Shown one piece after another: positions 1-9,143 of a stretch of 64,000 nt of DNA (position 1 is the first letter of the stretch; each line of letters begins with the position of its first letter). The position numbers and the translations under genes were made by a program. The stretch comes from Terrabacter sp. Root85 (lineage in GTDB: Bacteria; Actinomycetota; Actinomycetes; Actinomycetales; Dermatophilaceae), in the NCBI RefSeq assembly GCF_001429185.1, contig NZ_LMIW01000009.1, forward strand, positions 310,001 through 374,000. Reading direction: 5' to 3'. The notes beneath the pieces are model-generated. The model was not told the DNA's origin and searched no databases. It saw only the letters and a program-made list of their open reading frames with translations.

Positions 1-615
1 CGTGGCACCGAGTCGGTGCGCCTGACCGGCTACTACGTCGCGGGGCTCGTGCTCTGCGCCGTGGGGCTGCTCGTCGGGTGGCTGACGTCGGCGCCCGGGG
101 GTCGCCTCGGCATGCGTGAGTGGAAGGGCGTCGTCGTCACGACCACGAGCGCCTACCCCGGCCGCGACTACACGCTGGGGACGGTCGGCGCCCTCGCGCT
201 GCTGGCCGTCGCCACGTGGCTCGCCCTGCGCGTCGCCGACGCCCGTCCGGCCCACGTCGACGACCCCGACCTCGATCGTGCCCTTCGGCTCGGGGCGCGC
301 GTGCGCGTGCTGAGGTGGTCGGCCGCCGGGTCCCTCGTCACGGCAGCCGGGCTCTGCCTCACCATCGGCCCGCAGCTCAACGACGTGACCCAGCGGCTGC
401 GCGGCGCCGTGAGCGGCACGGGACTTCCGCCCGCGCCCGTCGCGCCCGTCGACTGGACCCAGAACCTCGCCTTCTCGCTGACGCTTCTCGGCTTCGTCGC
501 CCTGGTCGCCGCGCTCTTCTGCCTGCTCTGGGACGCGCCTGCCGTGCCGAGCTCGCGTGCGGCGAACCATCCTGCAGCGTCAGCGGTCTCGACGTCGGGT
601 GGGGGCTCCCGATGA
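1..615 (+). CDS. Polytopic membrane protein, 5' end probably outside window
   Basis: The reading frame is open to the left edge of the window, so the true start may lie upstream; the first in-window start candidate is GTG at 16. The product has about four hydrophobic segments (counted from GTG 16, near residues 8-27, 55-75, 100-120 and 150-172) and no enzymatic motif. Its stop codon overlaps the ATG of the following GntR-type regulator (ATGA), so the two are translationally coupled. Membrane proteins of the DUF1648 kind are often paired with short YtrA-like GntR regulators, which is the best guess for its class, but I do not recognise a family signature in the visible part. Function unknown. 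Confidence 0.65.
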   Translation, partial: RGTESVRLTGYYVAGLVLCAVGLLVGWLTSAPGGRLGMREWKGVVVTTTSAYPGRDYTLGTVGALALLAVATWLALRVADARPAHVDDPDLDRALRLGARVRVLRWSAAGSLVTAAGLCLTIGPQLNDVTQRLRGAVSGTGLPPAPVAPVDWTQNLAFSLTLLGFVALVAALFCLLWDAPAVPSSRAANHPAASAVSTSGGGSR

Positions 616-989
616 GCGACGACCTGCGCATCGTCGTCGACCTCGAGGTCGCCGAGCCCCCCTTCGAGCAGGTCCGCGCCCAGCTGGCCGGCCTCATCGC
701 GACGGGCCACCTGCTGCCGGGCGACCGACTTCCGACCGTGCGGGCCCTCGCCGCAGACCTCGGCCTGGCCGCCAACACCGTGGCGCGCGCCTTCAAGGAG
801 CTCGAGGCGGCGGGGCTCGTCGAGACGCGTCGTCGGGCCGGCACCGTCGTGGCGTCCGGAGAGCACACGGCCGACGTCGCCGTCATGGCGCTCGCGGCGA
901 AGTTCGCGGCAGCAGCCCGCGACGCGGGGCTCGACACCGCGGCAGCGGTCGACCTCGTCAGGGCCGCGCTCAAGGCGCAGACCGGCTGA
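612..989 (+). CDS. GntR-family (YtrA-like) transcriptional regulator
   Basis: A 125-residue DNA-binding protein. An N-terminal winged helix-turn-helix (about residues 10-78) has the GntR pattern 'FEQVRAQL..LI..G.L.PGDRLPTVR', followed by 'LAANTVARAFKELEAAGLV'. Only a short helical tail follows (about 45 residues), which is the YtrA type and not FadR, HutC or MocR. YtrA-type regulators usually control the membrane protein or ABC genes they are cotranscribed with, fitting the ATGA overlap with the upstream membrane protein gene. The ATG at 612 is the only start giving an intact winged helix directly after the overlap. Ligand not predictable. A GTATGCCG site lies just after the stop (996). Confidence 0.9.
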   Translation: MSDDLRIVVDLEVAEPPFEQVRAQLAGLIATGHLLPGDRLPTVRALAADLGLAANTVARAFKELEAAGLVETRRRAGTVVASGEHTADVAVMALAAKFAAAARDAGLDTAAAVDLVRAALKAQTG

Positions 990-1013
990 GCGGTCGTATG
1001 CCGGATCGCCCGG

Positions 1014-1235
1014 TCAGGCGTGCCGGGCGGGCTGGGTGCCGAGCGGGCTCTGGGCGTCCTTGGGCGAGAGCTGGATCGGCCGACGCAGTGGGTGCAGCAG
1101 ACGGGCCGCCGTGATCCGGTGCGAGCGGTCGCGCGGGACTGGACGGGCCGATGCCGGTGCCGGCACGGGAGCCGGTCGGCTGGTCTGCACGGCCCAGGCT
1201 CCGGCCATGCGTGCTGCGTGCGGAGGGATGCCCAT
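1014..1235 (-). CDS. Small basic hypothetical protein (73 aa)
   Basis: A 73-codon frame on the minus strand starting with ATG at 1235. It is preceded by a strong Shine-Dalgarno, AAGGAG six bases before the ATG, one of the better ribosome binding sites in this window. That is the main reason for calling it. The protein is rich in Pro, Ala and Arg, with no membrane segment, no signal peptide and no motif I recognise. The C-terminal half (about residues 40-73) looks less repetitive and may be the conserved part. It is divergent from the secreted-protein gene at 1381. It could be a chance frame in GC-rich DNA, so confidence is moderate. Confidence 0.45.
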   Translation of the reverse strand: MGIPPHAARMAGAWAVQTSRPAPVPAPASARPVPRDRSHRITAARLLHPLRRPIQLSPKDAQSPLGTQPARHA

Positions 1236-1380
1236 GACGTTCTCCTTGTGTCGTCCGGCTCGAGGAGTCTGCGAGCCTCGACGGTCAGAGAGGCGCCGCG
1301 CGTCGGTGATACGTCAGGCGGCGCGCGGACGGCGGTCAAGAGGTAGCGTTCAGGCGTCATCTGCAGGGAGATGGGCGGGG

Positions 1381-1962
1381 ATGTCGATGCGTGAATCGCG
1401 ACGCAGGGTGACCCGGAGCTCCGTCCGTCACCTGGGCGTGGCCGCCGCGGCAGCCCTCGTGGCCGGGGCGACCTCGGCGTGCACGGGTGCGGATGCGCCG
1501 ACCCCGCGGCCCACGGTCGAGGGTCCGTCGTTCACGACGATTCCCGATGGCGGTGGCACGGTGACGGTGGATCGGCTCGAGCCTCCCGCGCAGTCGCCTG
1601 CCGATGTGACACGCCTGCTCGTCAGCAATGCGGACGGCCTCTTCTGGAGTGGTACGTCGGAGCCGGGCTTGGCCTCACCCGCGCGGGCAGGTCAGCGTTA
1701 CCGGCTCACAGGTCGGTGCCTGCCGGCCACCACCGGGGGCACGCTCGTCGTCGACGTGCTCGGTCCGGGTGAGGGGGGCTCTGCGGGTGCTCCCTCGCGG
1801 CCGATGTCGGGTCCGCGCGTCGCGACGCTCACCGTCCCGTGCGACGGGACCGAGGTGCGGCTCGACCTCCGAAGCCTGCCCGCCGGGTCGGGCGAGCTCA
1901 TGGTCACCGAGGCCACGAGCCAGGTCGCGACGGGCTGGGTCGTGCTGACCCGCAGCTCCTGA
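1381..1962 (+). CDS. Secreted protein or lipoprotein of unknown function
   Basis: 193 residues. The N-terminus has several arginines, a hydrophobic stretch (about residues 19-32) and then 'TSAC' at about residue 36, which could be a degenerate lipobox; otherwise it is a Sec-exported protein. The mature part is Thr/Pro-rich and then mostly beta-like, with two cysteines that could pair (in 'GRCLPAT' and 'TVPCDGT'). No family recognised. A possible -10 box TAGCGT is at 1344-1349, and GGGAGA about 12 bases upstream is a loose Shine-Dalgarno. The frame extends further 5', but the signal sequence argues for the ATG at 1381. Confidence 0.65.
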   Translation: MSMRESRRRVTRSSVRHLGVAAAAALVAGATSACTGADAPTPRPTVEGPSFTTIPDGGGTVTVDRLEPPAQSPADVTRLLVSNADGLFWSGTSEPGLASPARAGQRYRLTGRCLPATTGGTLVVDVLGPGEGGSAGAPSRPMSGPRVATLTVPCDGTEVRLDLRSLPAGSGELMVTEATSQVATGWVVLTRSS

Positions 1963-2104
1963 CCCTCCTCCCAGACCGGCCACGCGGCGACTCGACCCGG
2001 CCGCGCGAGGCGGCGGCACGGCATACGTTCTCGGCGCGCGCGGCGGCCTTACCGCTGGTAACTTCGCCGGAATCAGGAGACCCACACTCCTCGGGGAGGC
2101 TTCG

Positions 2105-4162
2105 ATGACGAAGCGCTGGTTCCGGACCATCCGACGACCCCTGGTCGCCGCTGCGGCGGCTGCCGTGGTCGGGGCGGCAGGGCTGGGCACGGCCGCTGCC
2201 ACGGGAGACCCGTACACGCCGGTCAACCCGCAGAGTCCCGACTCGCAGGTCGACGTCACGGGGCCGCCGTTCAGCGGTACTCAGCCCGACGGCACGGTGC
2301 GCGGCTACGTCGACGCGCACACCCACCTCATGTCCAACGTCGGCTTCGGCGGCAACATCGTCTGCGGAGCGACCTTCAGCCCCAACGGGATCGCCGACGC
2401 CCTCAAGGACTGTGACAACCACTACCCCAACGGCCAGGCCGCGCTCATCGAGAACCTCACGAACAAGGCCGGCGGCAACCCGCTCGCCACCCACGACCCG
2501 GTGGGGTGGCCGACCTTCGCCGACTGGCCGAAATGGAGCAGCCTCACCCACCAGCAGATGTACTACACGTGGGTCGAGCGAGCCTGGCGCGGCGGCCAAC
2601 GGATCTTGGTGGCCGACGCCGTCAACAACAACGTCCTGTGCAGCCTGCCCACACAGGTCAACCGCTACTCGTGCGACGACATGGACACGGTGCGCCGACA
2701 GATCGCCGAGACGAAGAAGCTCGAGGCGTTCGTCGACCAGCAGTACGGCGGCACCGGCAAGGGCTGGTTCCGGATCGCCTACTCCGCCGACGAGGCCCGC
2801 ACCTACGTCGCCCAGGGCAAGCTCGCCGTCATCCTCGGCGTCGAGGTGAGCAACCCCTTCGGCTGCAAGCTCACCCTCGGTGTCCCCGGCTGCACCAAGG
2901 CGCAGATCGACGCCGGACTGACCGAGCTGCACGGGCTCGGGGTGCGCTCGATGTTCCTCTGCCACAAGTTCGACAACGCCCTGTGCGGCGTGCGCTTCGA
3001 CGAGGGCACGCAGGGCGTCATCGTCAACCTCGGCAACTTCCTCAACACCGGCCAGTGGTGGCAGGTGCAGACGTGCACGGGTGAGCTGCACGACCACACC
3101 GTCGCCAACGGCGTCATCCCCAAGGAGCTCGCGCCCCTCCTGCCGCTCGGACTCGTCCTGCCGATCTACCCCGAGGGTCCGCACTGCAACCCGCGCGGAC
3201 TCTCCTCGCTGGGGGAGTACGCCCTCGCCGGGATGATGCAACGCGGCATGGTCGTCGAGGTCGACCACATGAGCGTCAAGGCGGCCTCGCGCACGCTCGA
3301 CCTGCTCGAGGCCGCGCACTACCCCGGCGTCGTGTCGTCGCACTCGTGGATGGACACCCACTTCACCGAGCGCCTCTACCGCTTGGGCGGGTTCGTCACG
3401 CAGTACGGCCACGACGCCGACGAGTTCGTCGACACGATGCACACCGACGAGGCGCTGCGCGCGAAGTACCACGTCGGCTACGGCTTCGGCATGGACATGA
3501 ACGGCTTCGGGGGCACACCGGCGCCGCGACCGGGATCGAGCGTGACCTACCCCTTCACGACTCTGGGAGGCGCATCCGCCGACCGCCAGGTCACCGGCCA
3601 GCGCACCTGGGACTACAACGTCGACGGCGTCCCCCACTACGGCCTCATCCCCGACTGGGTCGAGGACATGCGGCGGATCGGTGGACAGCAGGTCGTCGAC
3701 GAGCTGGCGATGGGCGCCGAGTCCTACCTCCGGACCGCCAAGGCCGCCCAGACCTGGACGCCGCCGCCCGACCTCGCGGCGGGGCGGCCGGCCACGGCCA
3801 GCAGCTACCAGTGGGACCTCTTCGCCGACTTCCGGGCGCCCCGCGCTGTCGACGGCCGGCGTGACACTCGATGGGCGAGCGCCTGGAGCGACAACCAGTG
3901 GTGGCGCGTCGACCTCGGCTCGGCGCGTCAGGTCGGTCGCGTCGTCCTCGACTGGGAGTCGGCCTACGCCCGCGACTACCGCGTCGAGGTCTCGACCGAC
4001 GGGTCCACCTGGACGACCGTCGCGAGCCGCACCGGCGCGGACGGTGGCGTCGACGTGCTCGCGTTCACCCCGACGACGGCCCGCTACGTCCGCGTCGTCG
4101 GCACGAGGCGCGCGACGACGTACGGCTACTCGTTGTGGGAGGTCGGGGTCCAGGCCACCTGA
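2105..4162 (+). CDS. Secreted amidohydrolase/dipeptidase-like protein with C-terminal F5/8 (discoidin) domain
   Basis: 685 residues. The N-terminal signal peptide (about 1-32) has a basic head and an Ala-rich core. The catalytic half carries the metal-binding 'DAHTHL' (70-75) typical of amidohydrolases and renal-dipeptidase-like (M19) enzymes, further histidines in 'VEVDHMS', and 'VVSSHSWMD' around residue 413. From about residue 555 there is a discoidin/F5-8 type C domain ('LAAGRPATASS', 'DGRRDTRWAS', 'WWRVDLG'), a beta-sandwich that usually binds glycans. Inference: an exported hydrolase tethered to a carbohydrate or envelope. Substrate unknown. GGGAGG at 2093-2098 supports the ATG at 2105. 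It ends 27 bases from the convergent DUF402 gene. Confidence 0.85.
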   Translation: MTKRWFRTIRRPLVAAAAAAVVGAAGLGTAAATGDPYTPVNPQSPDSQVDVTGPPFSGTQPDGTVRGYVDAHTHLMSNVGFGGNIVCGATFSPNGIADALKDCDNHYPNGQAALIENLTNKAGGNPLATHDPVGWPTFADWPKWSSLTHQQMYYTWVERAWRGGQRILVADAVNNNVLCSLPTQVNRYSCDDMDTVRRQIAETKKLEAFVDQQYGGTGKGWFRIAYSADEARTYVAQGKLAVILGVEVSNPFGCKLTLGVPGCTKAQIDAGLTELHGLGVRSMFLCHKFDNALCGVRFDEGTQGVIVNLGNFLNTGQWWQVQTCTGELHDHTVANGVIPKELAPLLPLGLVLPIYPEGPHCNPRGLSSLGEYALAGMMQRGMVVEVDHMSVKAASRTLDLLEAAHYPGVVSSHSWMDTHFTERLYRLGGFVTQYGHDADEFVDTMHTDEALRAKYHVGYGFGMDMNGFGGTPAPRPGSSVTYPFTTLGGASADRQVTGQRTWDYNVDGVPHYGLIPDWVEDMRRIGGQQVVDELAMGAESYLRTAKAAQTWTPPPDLAAGRPATASSYQWDLFADFRAPRAVDGRRDTRWASAWSDNQWWRVDLGSARQVGRVVLDWESAYARDYRVEVSTDGSTWTTVASRTGADGGVDVLAFTPTTARYVRVVGTRRATTYGYSLWEVGVQAT

Positions 4163-4189
4163 GCGACCGTCGGAGTGGGCGACCGCCCG

Positions 4190-4963
4190 TCAGTCGACGA
4201 GGTCGACGTCCCAGCGTTCGTCGTCGCGCAGGCCCGGTGTCGTCCACGTCGGGTCCGGCCGCCACCGCGTCCACTCGTCGGCGAACGGCCAGTCGCGGGC
4301 GGCGAACGAGGCACGGGCGTGCTCCGCGTTGTGCCGGATGGCGTCCGCCTGATGGGGCGTCCCGCGTCCCTGCTCGACGGCGGCCACGAGCTCGTCGGCG
4401 TCCTTGACGTTGACCGTGCCGTCCGCCTCGATCCAGAGGTCGAGCACGTGGTCTCCGGTGAAGGTCTCTGCGCCGCAACGCTGGTGGGTCGTCTCGAGGT
4501 TGACGTACCAGCCGCCGAACTCCCAGGCGTCGTGTCCTGAGGGGTCAGCCGGGTCGATGCCGTCGGGCACGTCCCAGAAGAGCCACACCGACCACGGCAC
4601 CCCGACCGGGGCGATCCGCAGGATGCCGGCGCCGTGCCACCGCGTGCGCGCCTGCACGCGCTGAGCGTCCCGGAGGAACCGCTCGCCCATCGGCACGTCG
4701 CGCAGGTCCGAGCCGTCGGCACACCGCTTCGTCAGGTGCACGGTGCCGGGCGCGAGCCAGGCCACGAGACCCCGCTCGTCGTCGCGGACGACCCGCATCG
4801 GGGACGCCGTCTCGGGGTGGCCCGGCTCCCACGCGTGGTCGCGGTAGCGCCACATGACAACCTCACCGGGGTCGAGGAAGGGGGCGACGCCGAGCGGGCG
4901 GGCCCCCTCGGGCGCCGACACGGCATACGGCTCGAGCACGGGTCCGGTGCGGTGCGCGTTCAT
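4190..4963 (-). CDS. DUF402 family protein
   Basis: 257 residues, cytosolic. The C-terminal half has the DUF402 pattern: 'GGWYVNLETTHQRC', then acidic 'GDHVLDLWIEADGT', then 'VKDADELVAAVEQG', which supplies the cluster of metal-binding Asp/Glu of the fold. Known members include nucleoside di/triphosphate phosphatases and an RNase E/G-associated domain. The first ~110 residues are a lineage-specific extension. The start ATG (4963) overlaps the stop of the upstream phenylacetate-CoA ligase gene (ATGA), so it is the second gene of that transcript. A role in phenylacetate metabolism is not evident. A GGCATAC site sits at 4922. Confidence 0.8.
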   Translation of the reverse strand: MNAHRTGPVLEPYAVSAPEGARPLGVAPFLDPGEVVMWRYRDHAWEPGHPETASPMRVVRDDERGLVAWLAPGTVHLTKRCADGSDLRDVPMGERFLRDAQRVQARTRWHGAGILRIAPVGVPWSVWLFWDVPDGIDPADPSGHDAWEFGGWYVNLETTHQRCGAETFTGDHVLDLWIEADGTVNVKDADELVAAVEQGRGTPHQADAIRHNAEHARASFAARDWPFADEWTRWRPDPTWTTPGLRDDERWDVDLVD

Positions 4964-6279
4964 GCCTTGGGCCGCTCGTCGACGATCCGGCGGGCCTTGC
5001 CGATCGAGCGCTCGATCGAGCCGGGTTCGCGCATCTCGACGCGGCACGTCGTGCCGATGCGGGCCTTGATCGTCGCCTCGAGCGTCCGGGCGATCTGCTC
5101 GGCGGCACCCGGCTCGAGCCGCGAGAGCGGCTCGACGAGCACGGTCAGCTCGACCATCCGGCCGGGCTGCGTCAGGACACACTGGAAGTACGGCGACAGC
5201 CGCGGTTCGGCGAGCACGTGCTCCTCGATCTGCGTCGGGAAGACGTTGACGCCGCGGACGATCATCATGTCGTCGGTGCGACCGGTGACCTTCTCCATCC
5301 TCCGCATCGACGGGACCGCGGTGCCCGGCAGCAGCCGCGTCAGGTCGCGGGTGCGGTAGCGGATGACGGGCATCGCCTGCTTCGTCAGCGACGTGAAGAC
5401 GAGCTCGCCGAGCTCACCGTCGGGCAGCACCTCCTCGGTGATCGGGTCGATGACCTCGGGGTAGAAGTGGTCCTCCCAGATGTGGAGGCCGTCCTTCGTC
5501 GTCGCGGCCTCCTGGGCGACGCCGGGCCCCATGACCTCCGAGAGGCCGTAGATGTCGACGGCGTCCATGCCGGTGCGTCGCTCGATCTCCCGGCGCATCG
5601 ACTCGGTCCACGGCTCGGCACCGAAGATCCCGACCTGCAGGCTCGTCGTCGCGGGGTCGACGCCTTCGCGCTCCATCTCGTCGAGCAGGCTGAGGAAGTA
5701 GCTCGGCGTCACCATGATGACGCGGGGCTGGAAGTCGCGGATCAGCTGCACCTGCCGCTCGGTCATGCCGCCGCTCACCGGCACGACCGTTGCGCCGAGA
5801 CGCTCGACGCCGTAGTGCGCGCCGAGGCCCCCGGTGAAGAGGCCGTAGCCGTAGGCGACGTGGATGACGTCGCCCGGGTGACCGCCGGCGAGCCGGATCG
5901 AGCGGGCCATGAGGTCGGCCCACGTGTCGATGTCGGCCTTCGTGTAGCCCACGACCGTCGGACGGCCCGTGGTGCCCGAGCTCGCGTGCACGCGGACGAC
6001 CTGCTCGCGCGGCACGGCGAACATCCCGAAGGGGTAGTTGGCGCGCAGGTCCGCCTTCGTCGTGAACGGCATCCGGCTCAGGTCGTCGAGCGAGCGCAGG
6101 TCGTCGGGGTGGAATCCCCTGGCGTCGAAGGCTGCTCGGTAGTGCGGGACGTTGTCGTATGCCGTCCGCACCGTCTGCTGGAGCCGCTCGAGCTGGGTGC
6201 CCCGCAGCTCGTCGACCCCGATCGTGGGGATCTCGTGGTCCGGCAGGCGCGGTCGGCTCTCGGGTGACTCCGTCGTCAT
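4960..6279 (-). CDS. paaK: Phenylacetate-CoA ligase
   Basis: 439 residues, the usual size. Activates phenylacetate to phenylacetyl-CoA with ATP and CoA, the entry step of the aerobic paa pathway. Visible motifs: phosphate loop 'SSGTTG' (100-105), 'GAEPWTE', adenylate motif 'DIYGLSEVMGPG' (about 245), 'GELVFTSL', 'YRTRDLTRL', and hinge 'RTDDMMIVRGVNVFP'. The C-terminal lysine is in 'SIGKARRI'. The ATG at 6279 has a -10-like CACAAT six bases upstream and no Shine-Dalgarno, so it may be leaderless. Other paa genes (paaI, paaH, paaN) lie 5-7 kb away in separate units; no paaABCDE here. Confidence 0.93.
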   Translation of the reverse strand: MTTESPESRPRLPDHEIPTIGVDELRGTQLERLQQTVRTAYDNVPHYRAAFDARGFHPDDLRSLDDLSRMPFTTKADLRANYPFGMFAVPREQVVRVHASSGTTGRPTVVGYTKADIDTWADLMARSIRLAGGHPGDVIHVAYGYGLFTGGLGAHYGVERLGATVVPVSGGMTERQVQLIRDFQPRVIMVTPSYFLSLLDEMEREGVDPATTSLQVGIFGAEPWTESMRREIERRTGMDAVDIYGLSEVMGPGVAQEAATTKDGLHIWEDHFYPEVIDPITEEVLPDGELGELVFTSLTKQAMPVIRYRTRDLTRLLPGTAVPSMRRMEKVTGRTDDMMIVRGVNVFPTQIEEHVLAEPRLSPYFQCVLTQPGRMVELTVLVEPLSRLEPGAAEQIARTLEATIKARIGTTCRVEMREPGSIERSIGKARRIVDERPKA

Positions 6280-6324
6280 GGGCCCATTGTGCCCACACCG
6301 TCCGGCCGAGGCTCCTCGCCCATG

Positions 6325-6370
6325 ACGTCGAGTGGGCGCTGTCTCCGGGGAGAGAGCGCCCACTCGACGT
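6325..6370. terminator. Perfect 16-bp inverted repeat (B-type repeat), likely terminator
   Basis: Arms 6325-6340 and 6355-6370 are perfect reverse complements (ACGTCGAGTGGGCGCT), separated by 14 bases. It lies between the 3' end of the ABC-transporter operon (6383) and the start of paaK (6279), both minus strand, so a hairpin here would end the transporter transcript. There is no T-run. The arm sequence matches the 22-bp units at 57714-57878, so it belongs to an intergenic repeat family. Confidence 0.7.
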
Positions 6371-6382
6371 GCACGGGGACGG

Positions 6383-7285
6383 TCAGGCGTCCGGCGTCTC
6401 CAGGGACTCCGCGTCGGCGGCGGCCTCGTCGTCCTCGGCGCGCATGCGCTTGAGGAACGACTGCGTCCGCTCGTGCTGCGGGTTGCTGATGACGTCCTTC
6501 GGCTTGCCCTGCTCGACGACGACGCCACCGTCCATGAAGACGACGTGGTCGGCGACGTCGCGGGCGAAGCCCATCTCGTGCGTCACGACGATCATCGTCA
6601 TGCCCTGGTCGGCGAGCTCGCGCATGACGCGGAGCACCTCGCCGACGAGCTCGGGGTCGAGCGCGGACGTCGGCTCGTCGAAGAGCATGAGCTTGGGGTC
6701 CATCGCGAGCGCCCGGGCGATGGCGACCCGCTGCTGCTGGCCACCGGAGAGCTGTGCCGGGTAGGCGTTCGGCTTGTCGCCGAGGCCGACCTGCTCGAGC
6801 AGCTCGAGCGCGCGTGCCCGCGCCTGCTTCTTGCCGACCCGCCGCACCTGGACGGGAGCCTCCATGACGTTCTGGAGAGCCGTCATGTGCGGGAACAGGT
6901 TGAAGCGCTGGAAGACCATGCCGATCTCACGGCGCTGCGTCGCGACCTGCTTGTCCGTGAGGTGGTGCAGCTGCCCGCCGTCGTCGCGGAAGCCGACGAG
7001 GTCGCCGTCGACCCAGATGCGACCGCCGTCGATCTCCTCGAGCTGGTTGATGCAGCGCAGGAACGTCGTCTTGCCCGATCCCGAGGGGCCGAGCAGGCAG
7101 ACGACCTCGCCGCGGTGCACATCGAGGTCGATGCCCTTGAGCACCTCGTTGCCGTGGAAGCTCTTGAGCACGTTGAGCGCGCGGACGAGGGGCTGGTCCT
7201 CGCCGGTGCGCGAGCGAGCGTCGGTCCCGGTGGCGGGCCCGCTCGTGGGCTCGCTCGTGGGCTCGCTGGTGGTGGTGTCTGACAT
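6383..7285 (-). CDS. Polar amino-acid ABC transporter, ATP-binding protein
   Basis: 300 residues. ATPase of a polar amino-acid (PAAT/GlnQ-type) importer: Walker A 'GPSGSGKTT' (66-74), signature 'LSGGQQQR' (about 181), Walker B '[12 protein letters not shown]' and the His-loop 'VVTHEMG'. A Thr/Ser/Glu-rich N-terminal extension of about 30 residues contains three near-copies of 'SEPT' and precedes the domain. Last gene of a three-gene operon (binding lipoprotein, permease, ATPase), joined to the permease by a 1-base overlap at 7285. Substrate not resolvable. Actinobacterial glutamate (GluA) and glutamine importers look alike. Confidence 0.93.
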   Translation of the reverse strand: MSDTTTSEPTSEPTSGPATGTDARSRTGEDQPLVRALNVLKSFHGNEVLKGIDLDVHRGEVVCLLGPSGSGKTTFLRCINQLEEIDGGRIWVDGDLVGFRDDGGQLHHLTDKQVATQRREIGMVFQRFNLFPHMTALQNVMEAPVQVRRVGKKQARARALELLEQVGLGDKPNAYPAQLSGGQQQRVAIARALAMDPKLMLFDEPTSALDPELVGEVLRVMRELADQGMTMIVVTHEMGFARDVADHVVFMDGGVVVEQGKPKDVISNPQHERTQSFLKRMRAEDDEAAADAESLETPDA

Positions 7286-8244
7286 CAGGCGCCTCCTGCC
7301 CCGGCCGGACGCGCGAAGCGCTTGTTGGGTGCCCCGGTGCCGAAGCCTCGGCCGAAGCGCCGCTCGAGGAAGTACTGCCCGACCATGAGGACCGACCCGA
7401 CGAGGAGGTACCAGGCGGTGACGGCGACGAACGACGGCATGATCTGCAGCGTCCGGGTGCCGATGGCGCGGGTCTGGTAGAAGAGCTCGGTGATGATCGG
7501 GATGGCCGAGAGCAGCGAGGTGTCCTTGACCATGGCGATGGTCTCGTTGCCCGTCGGCGGCACGATGACGCGCATCGCCTGGGGGAGCACGATGCGGCGC
7601 ATGGACTGGCCACGGTTCATGCCGAGCGCGGCCGCCGCCTCGTTCTGACCCTTGTCGACCGACAGGATGCCGGCCCGTGCGATCTCGGCCATGTAGGCCG
7701 CCTCCGACAGGCCGAGGCCGATGATGCCCGCCAGCAGGCTGCTCGAGAACTGGTTGACGTCGAGCGTGAAGAACGTGAAGTCGCTCGAGAGCCCCATGAG
7801 GGAGGCCAGCTGCTTGCCGAACGGGATGCCGAAGTCGAGGTTGGCGTAGAGGAAGCCGACGCCGCTGCCGATCATCGCGAGGAGCACGAGGCGCGGGATG
7901 CCGCGGAAGAACCACGTGTAGACGAAGGAGACGCCGCGCAGGACGGGGTTGTGCGACAGGCGCAGGATCGCGATGATCACGCCGCCGACGATGCCGATGG
8001 CCATCGACCCGATGGTGCCGACGATGGTGCCCTTCCAGAGCCCTTCGAGCACCGGCTTCTGGTTCATGATCTCCAGGGCCTTGGAGAAGCCCCACCGCTC
8101 GTTGGTGATGAACGAGCTGATCAGCATCGCGACGAGGACGATGATGACGGCGAGCGCGACCCATCGTCCGGGGTGCCGGACCGGCCGGGCCTCGATGAGG
8201 CCCGGCCGGTCGTCGGTGGTCGGTGTGGTCACCGGATCACTCAC
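7285..8244 (-). CDS. Polar amino-acid ABC transporter, permease
   Basis: 319 residues with about six membrane helices. It has the HisM/GlnP family 'EAA' loop ('[23 protein letters not shown]') that docks onto the ATPase, and '[11 protein letters not shown]' in the core. A segment around residues 45-70 ('[19 protein letters not shown]') precedes the permease domain, as in actinobacterial members. The start is GTG at 8244, overlapping the stop of the binding-protein gene (GTGA); the frame runs on upstream without sense, so this start is the natural one. A single permease gene implies a homodimeric channel. Confidence 0.92.
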   Translation of the reverse strand: MSDPVTTPTTDDRPGLIEARPVRHPGRWVALAVIIVLVAMLISSFITNERWGFSKALEIMNQKPVLEGLWKGTIVGTIGSMAIGIVGGVIIAILRLSHNPVLRGVSFVYTWFFRGIPRLVLLAMIGSGVGFLYANLDFGIPFGKQLASLMGLSSDFTFFTLDVNQFSSSLLAGIIGLGLSEAAYMAEIARAGILSVDKGQNEAAAALGMNRGQSMRRIVLPQAMRVIVPPTGNETIAMVKDTSLLSAIPIITELFYQTRAIGTRTLQIMPSFVAVTAWYLLVGSVLMVGQYFLERRFGRGFGTGAPNKRFARPAGAGGA

Positions 8245-9143
8245 GGGTTGAGGGCGAAGTCGCTGATCGCGCCGGCCTCGACGGAGAACTTCTTGAGGGC
8301 CGCCTCGTAGCTGCCGTCCTTCTGCGTGGCCTTGAGCGCCTCGACGAGGAGGTTGGCGAAGTCCGTCTGGTCCTTCGGCACGACATAGCCGTAGGGAGCC
8401 GAGTCGTAGATGGCGCCGAGGGCCTCGAGCTGGCCGGTCTGCTTGACGGCGTAGAGGCCGACGGGGGAGTCGGCGAGCATGGCGTCGGTCTTGCCGCTGA
8501 CGACGTCGGCCGTGACCTGGTCCTGGCCCTCCTGGACGATCTGGTTGATGGCCGACTTGCCGGCGTCGGTGCACTTCTTGCTGCGGGCGGTGAGGTCGTC
8601 GATCTGCACGGTGCCCTTCTGGACGCCGATGTTGCGGCCGCAGGCGTCGTCGATGTTGACACCCTTGGGGTTGCCCTTGGCGACGACCCACTGGGTGCCG
8701 GCCTTGTAGTAGCTCACCATGTTGACCTGCTTCTTGCGGTCCGGATTGATGGTGAAGCTCGAGACGCCGACGTCGTACTTGCCACCCGTCACGCCGAGGA
8801 TGATCGAGTCGAAGCTGGCCGGGACCCACTCGGTCTTGAGGCCGAGCTTGGCCGCCACGGCGTTGAAGACGTCGACGTCGAAGCCCTCGACCGTCTTGCC
8901 GTCGCCCGCGAGCATCTCGCTCGGGGCGTACGTCGGGTCGGTGCCGATGACGATCTTGCCCGCCGACTTCAGCTTGGCGGGAACCTTGGCCGCGAGGGCC
9001 TGGTCGACGCCACCGCCGGCGGCCGTCCCGGCGGGGGTGCTGCCCGCGCCCGGCGAGCTGGACAGCGAGTCCGACCCACAGGCGGAGAGCGTGAGGCCGG
9101 CGGCGACGAAGCCGGTGACGGCGATGAGGGACATGCGACGCAT
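8241..9143 (-). CDS. Amino-acid ABC transporter substrate-binding lipoprotein
   Basis: 300 residues. The signal peptide ends in lipobox 'LSAC' (Cys22), so it is lipid-anchored outside the membrane. The mature protein is a type-3 solute-binding protein: 'IVIGTDPTYAPSEML', 'GFDVDVFNAVAAKLG', 'SFDSIILGVTGGKYDVG', 'IGVQKGTVQIDDL'. A pair of cysteines ('DDACGR' and 'SKKCTDAG') may form the disulfide common in glutamate/arginine binding proteins. ATG 9143 is preferred over the in-frame TTG at 9146 because GGAAGGA sits 8 bases upstream. First gene of the importer operon. Confidence 0.93.
   Translation of the reverse strand: MRRMSLIAVTGFVAAGLTLSACGSDSLSSSPGAGSTPAGTAAGGGVDQALAAKVPAKLKSAGKIVIGTDPTYAPSEMLAGDGKTVEGFDVDVFNAVAAKLGLKTEWVPASFDSIILGVTGGKYDVGVSSFTINPDRKKQVNMVSYYKAGTQWVVAKGNPKGVNIDDACGRNIGVQKGTVQIDDLTARSKKCTDAGKSAINQIVQEGQDQVTADVVSGKTDAMLADSPVGLYAVKQTGQLEALGAIYDSAPYGYVVPKDQTDFANLLVEALKATQKDGSYEAALKKFSVEAGAISDFALNP

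Noticed and set aside
1904-3637. Minus-strand frame of 577 codons
   Set aside because: Antisense to the secreted hydrolase, which has signal peptide and known motifs; low-complexity translation.
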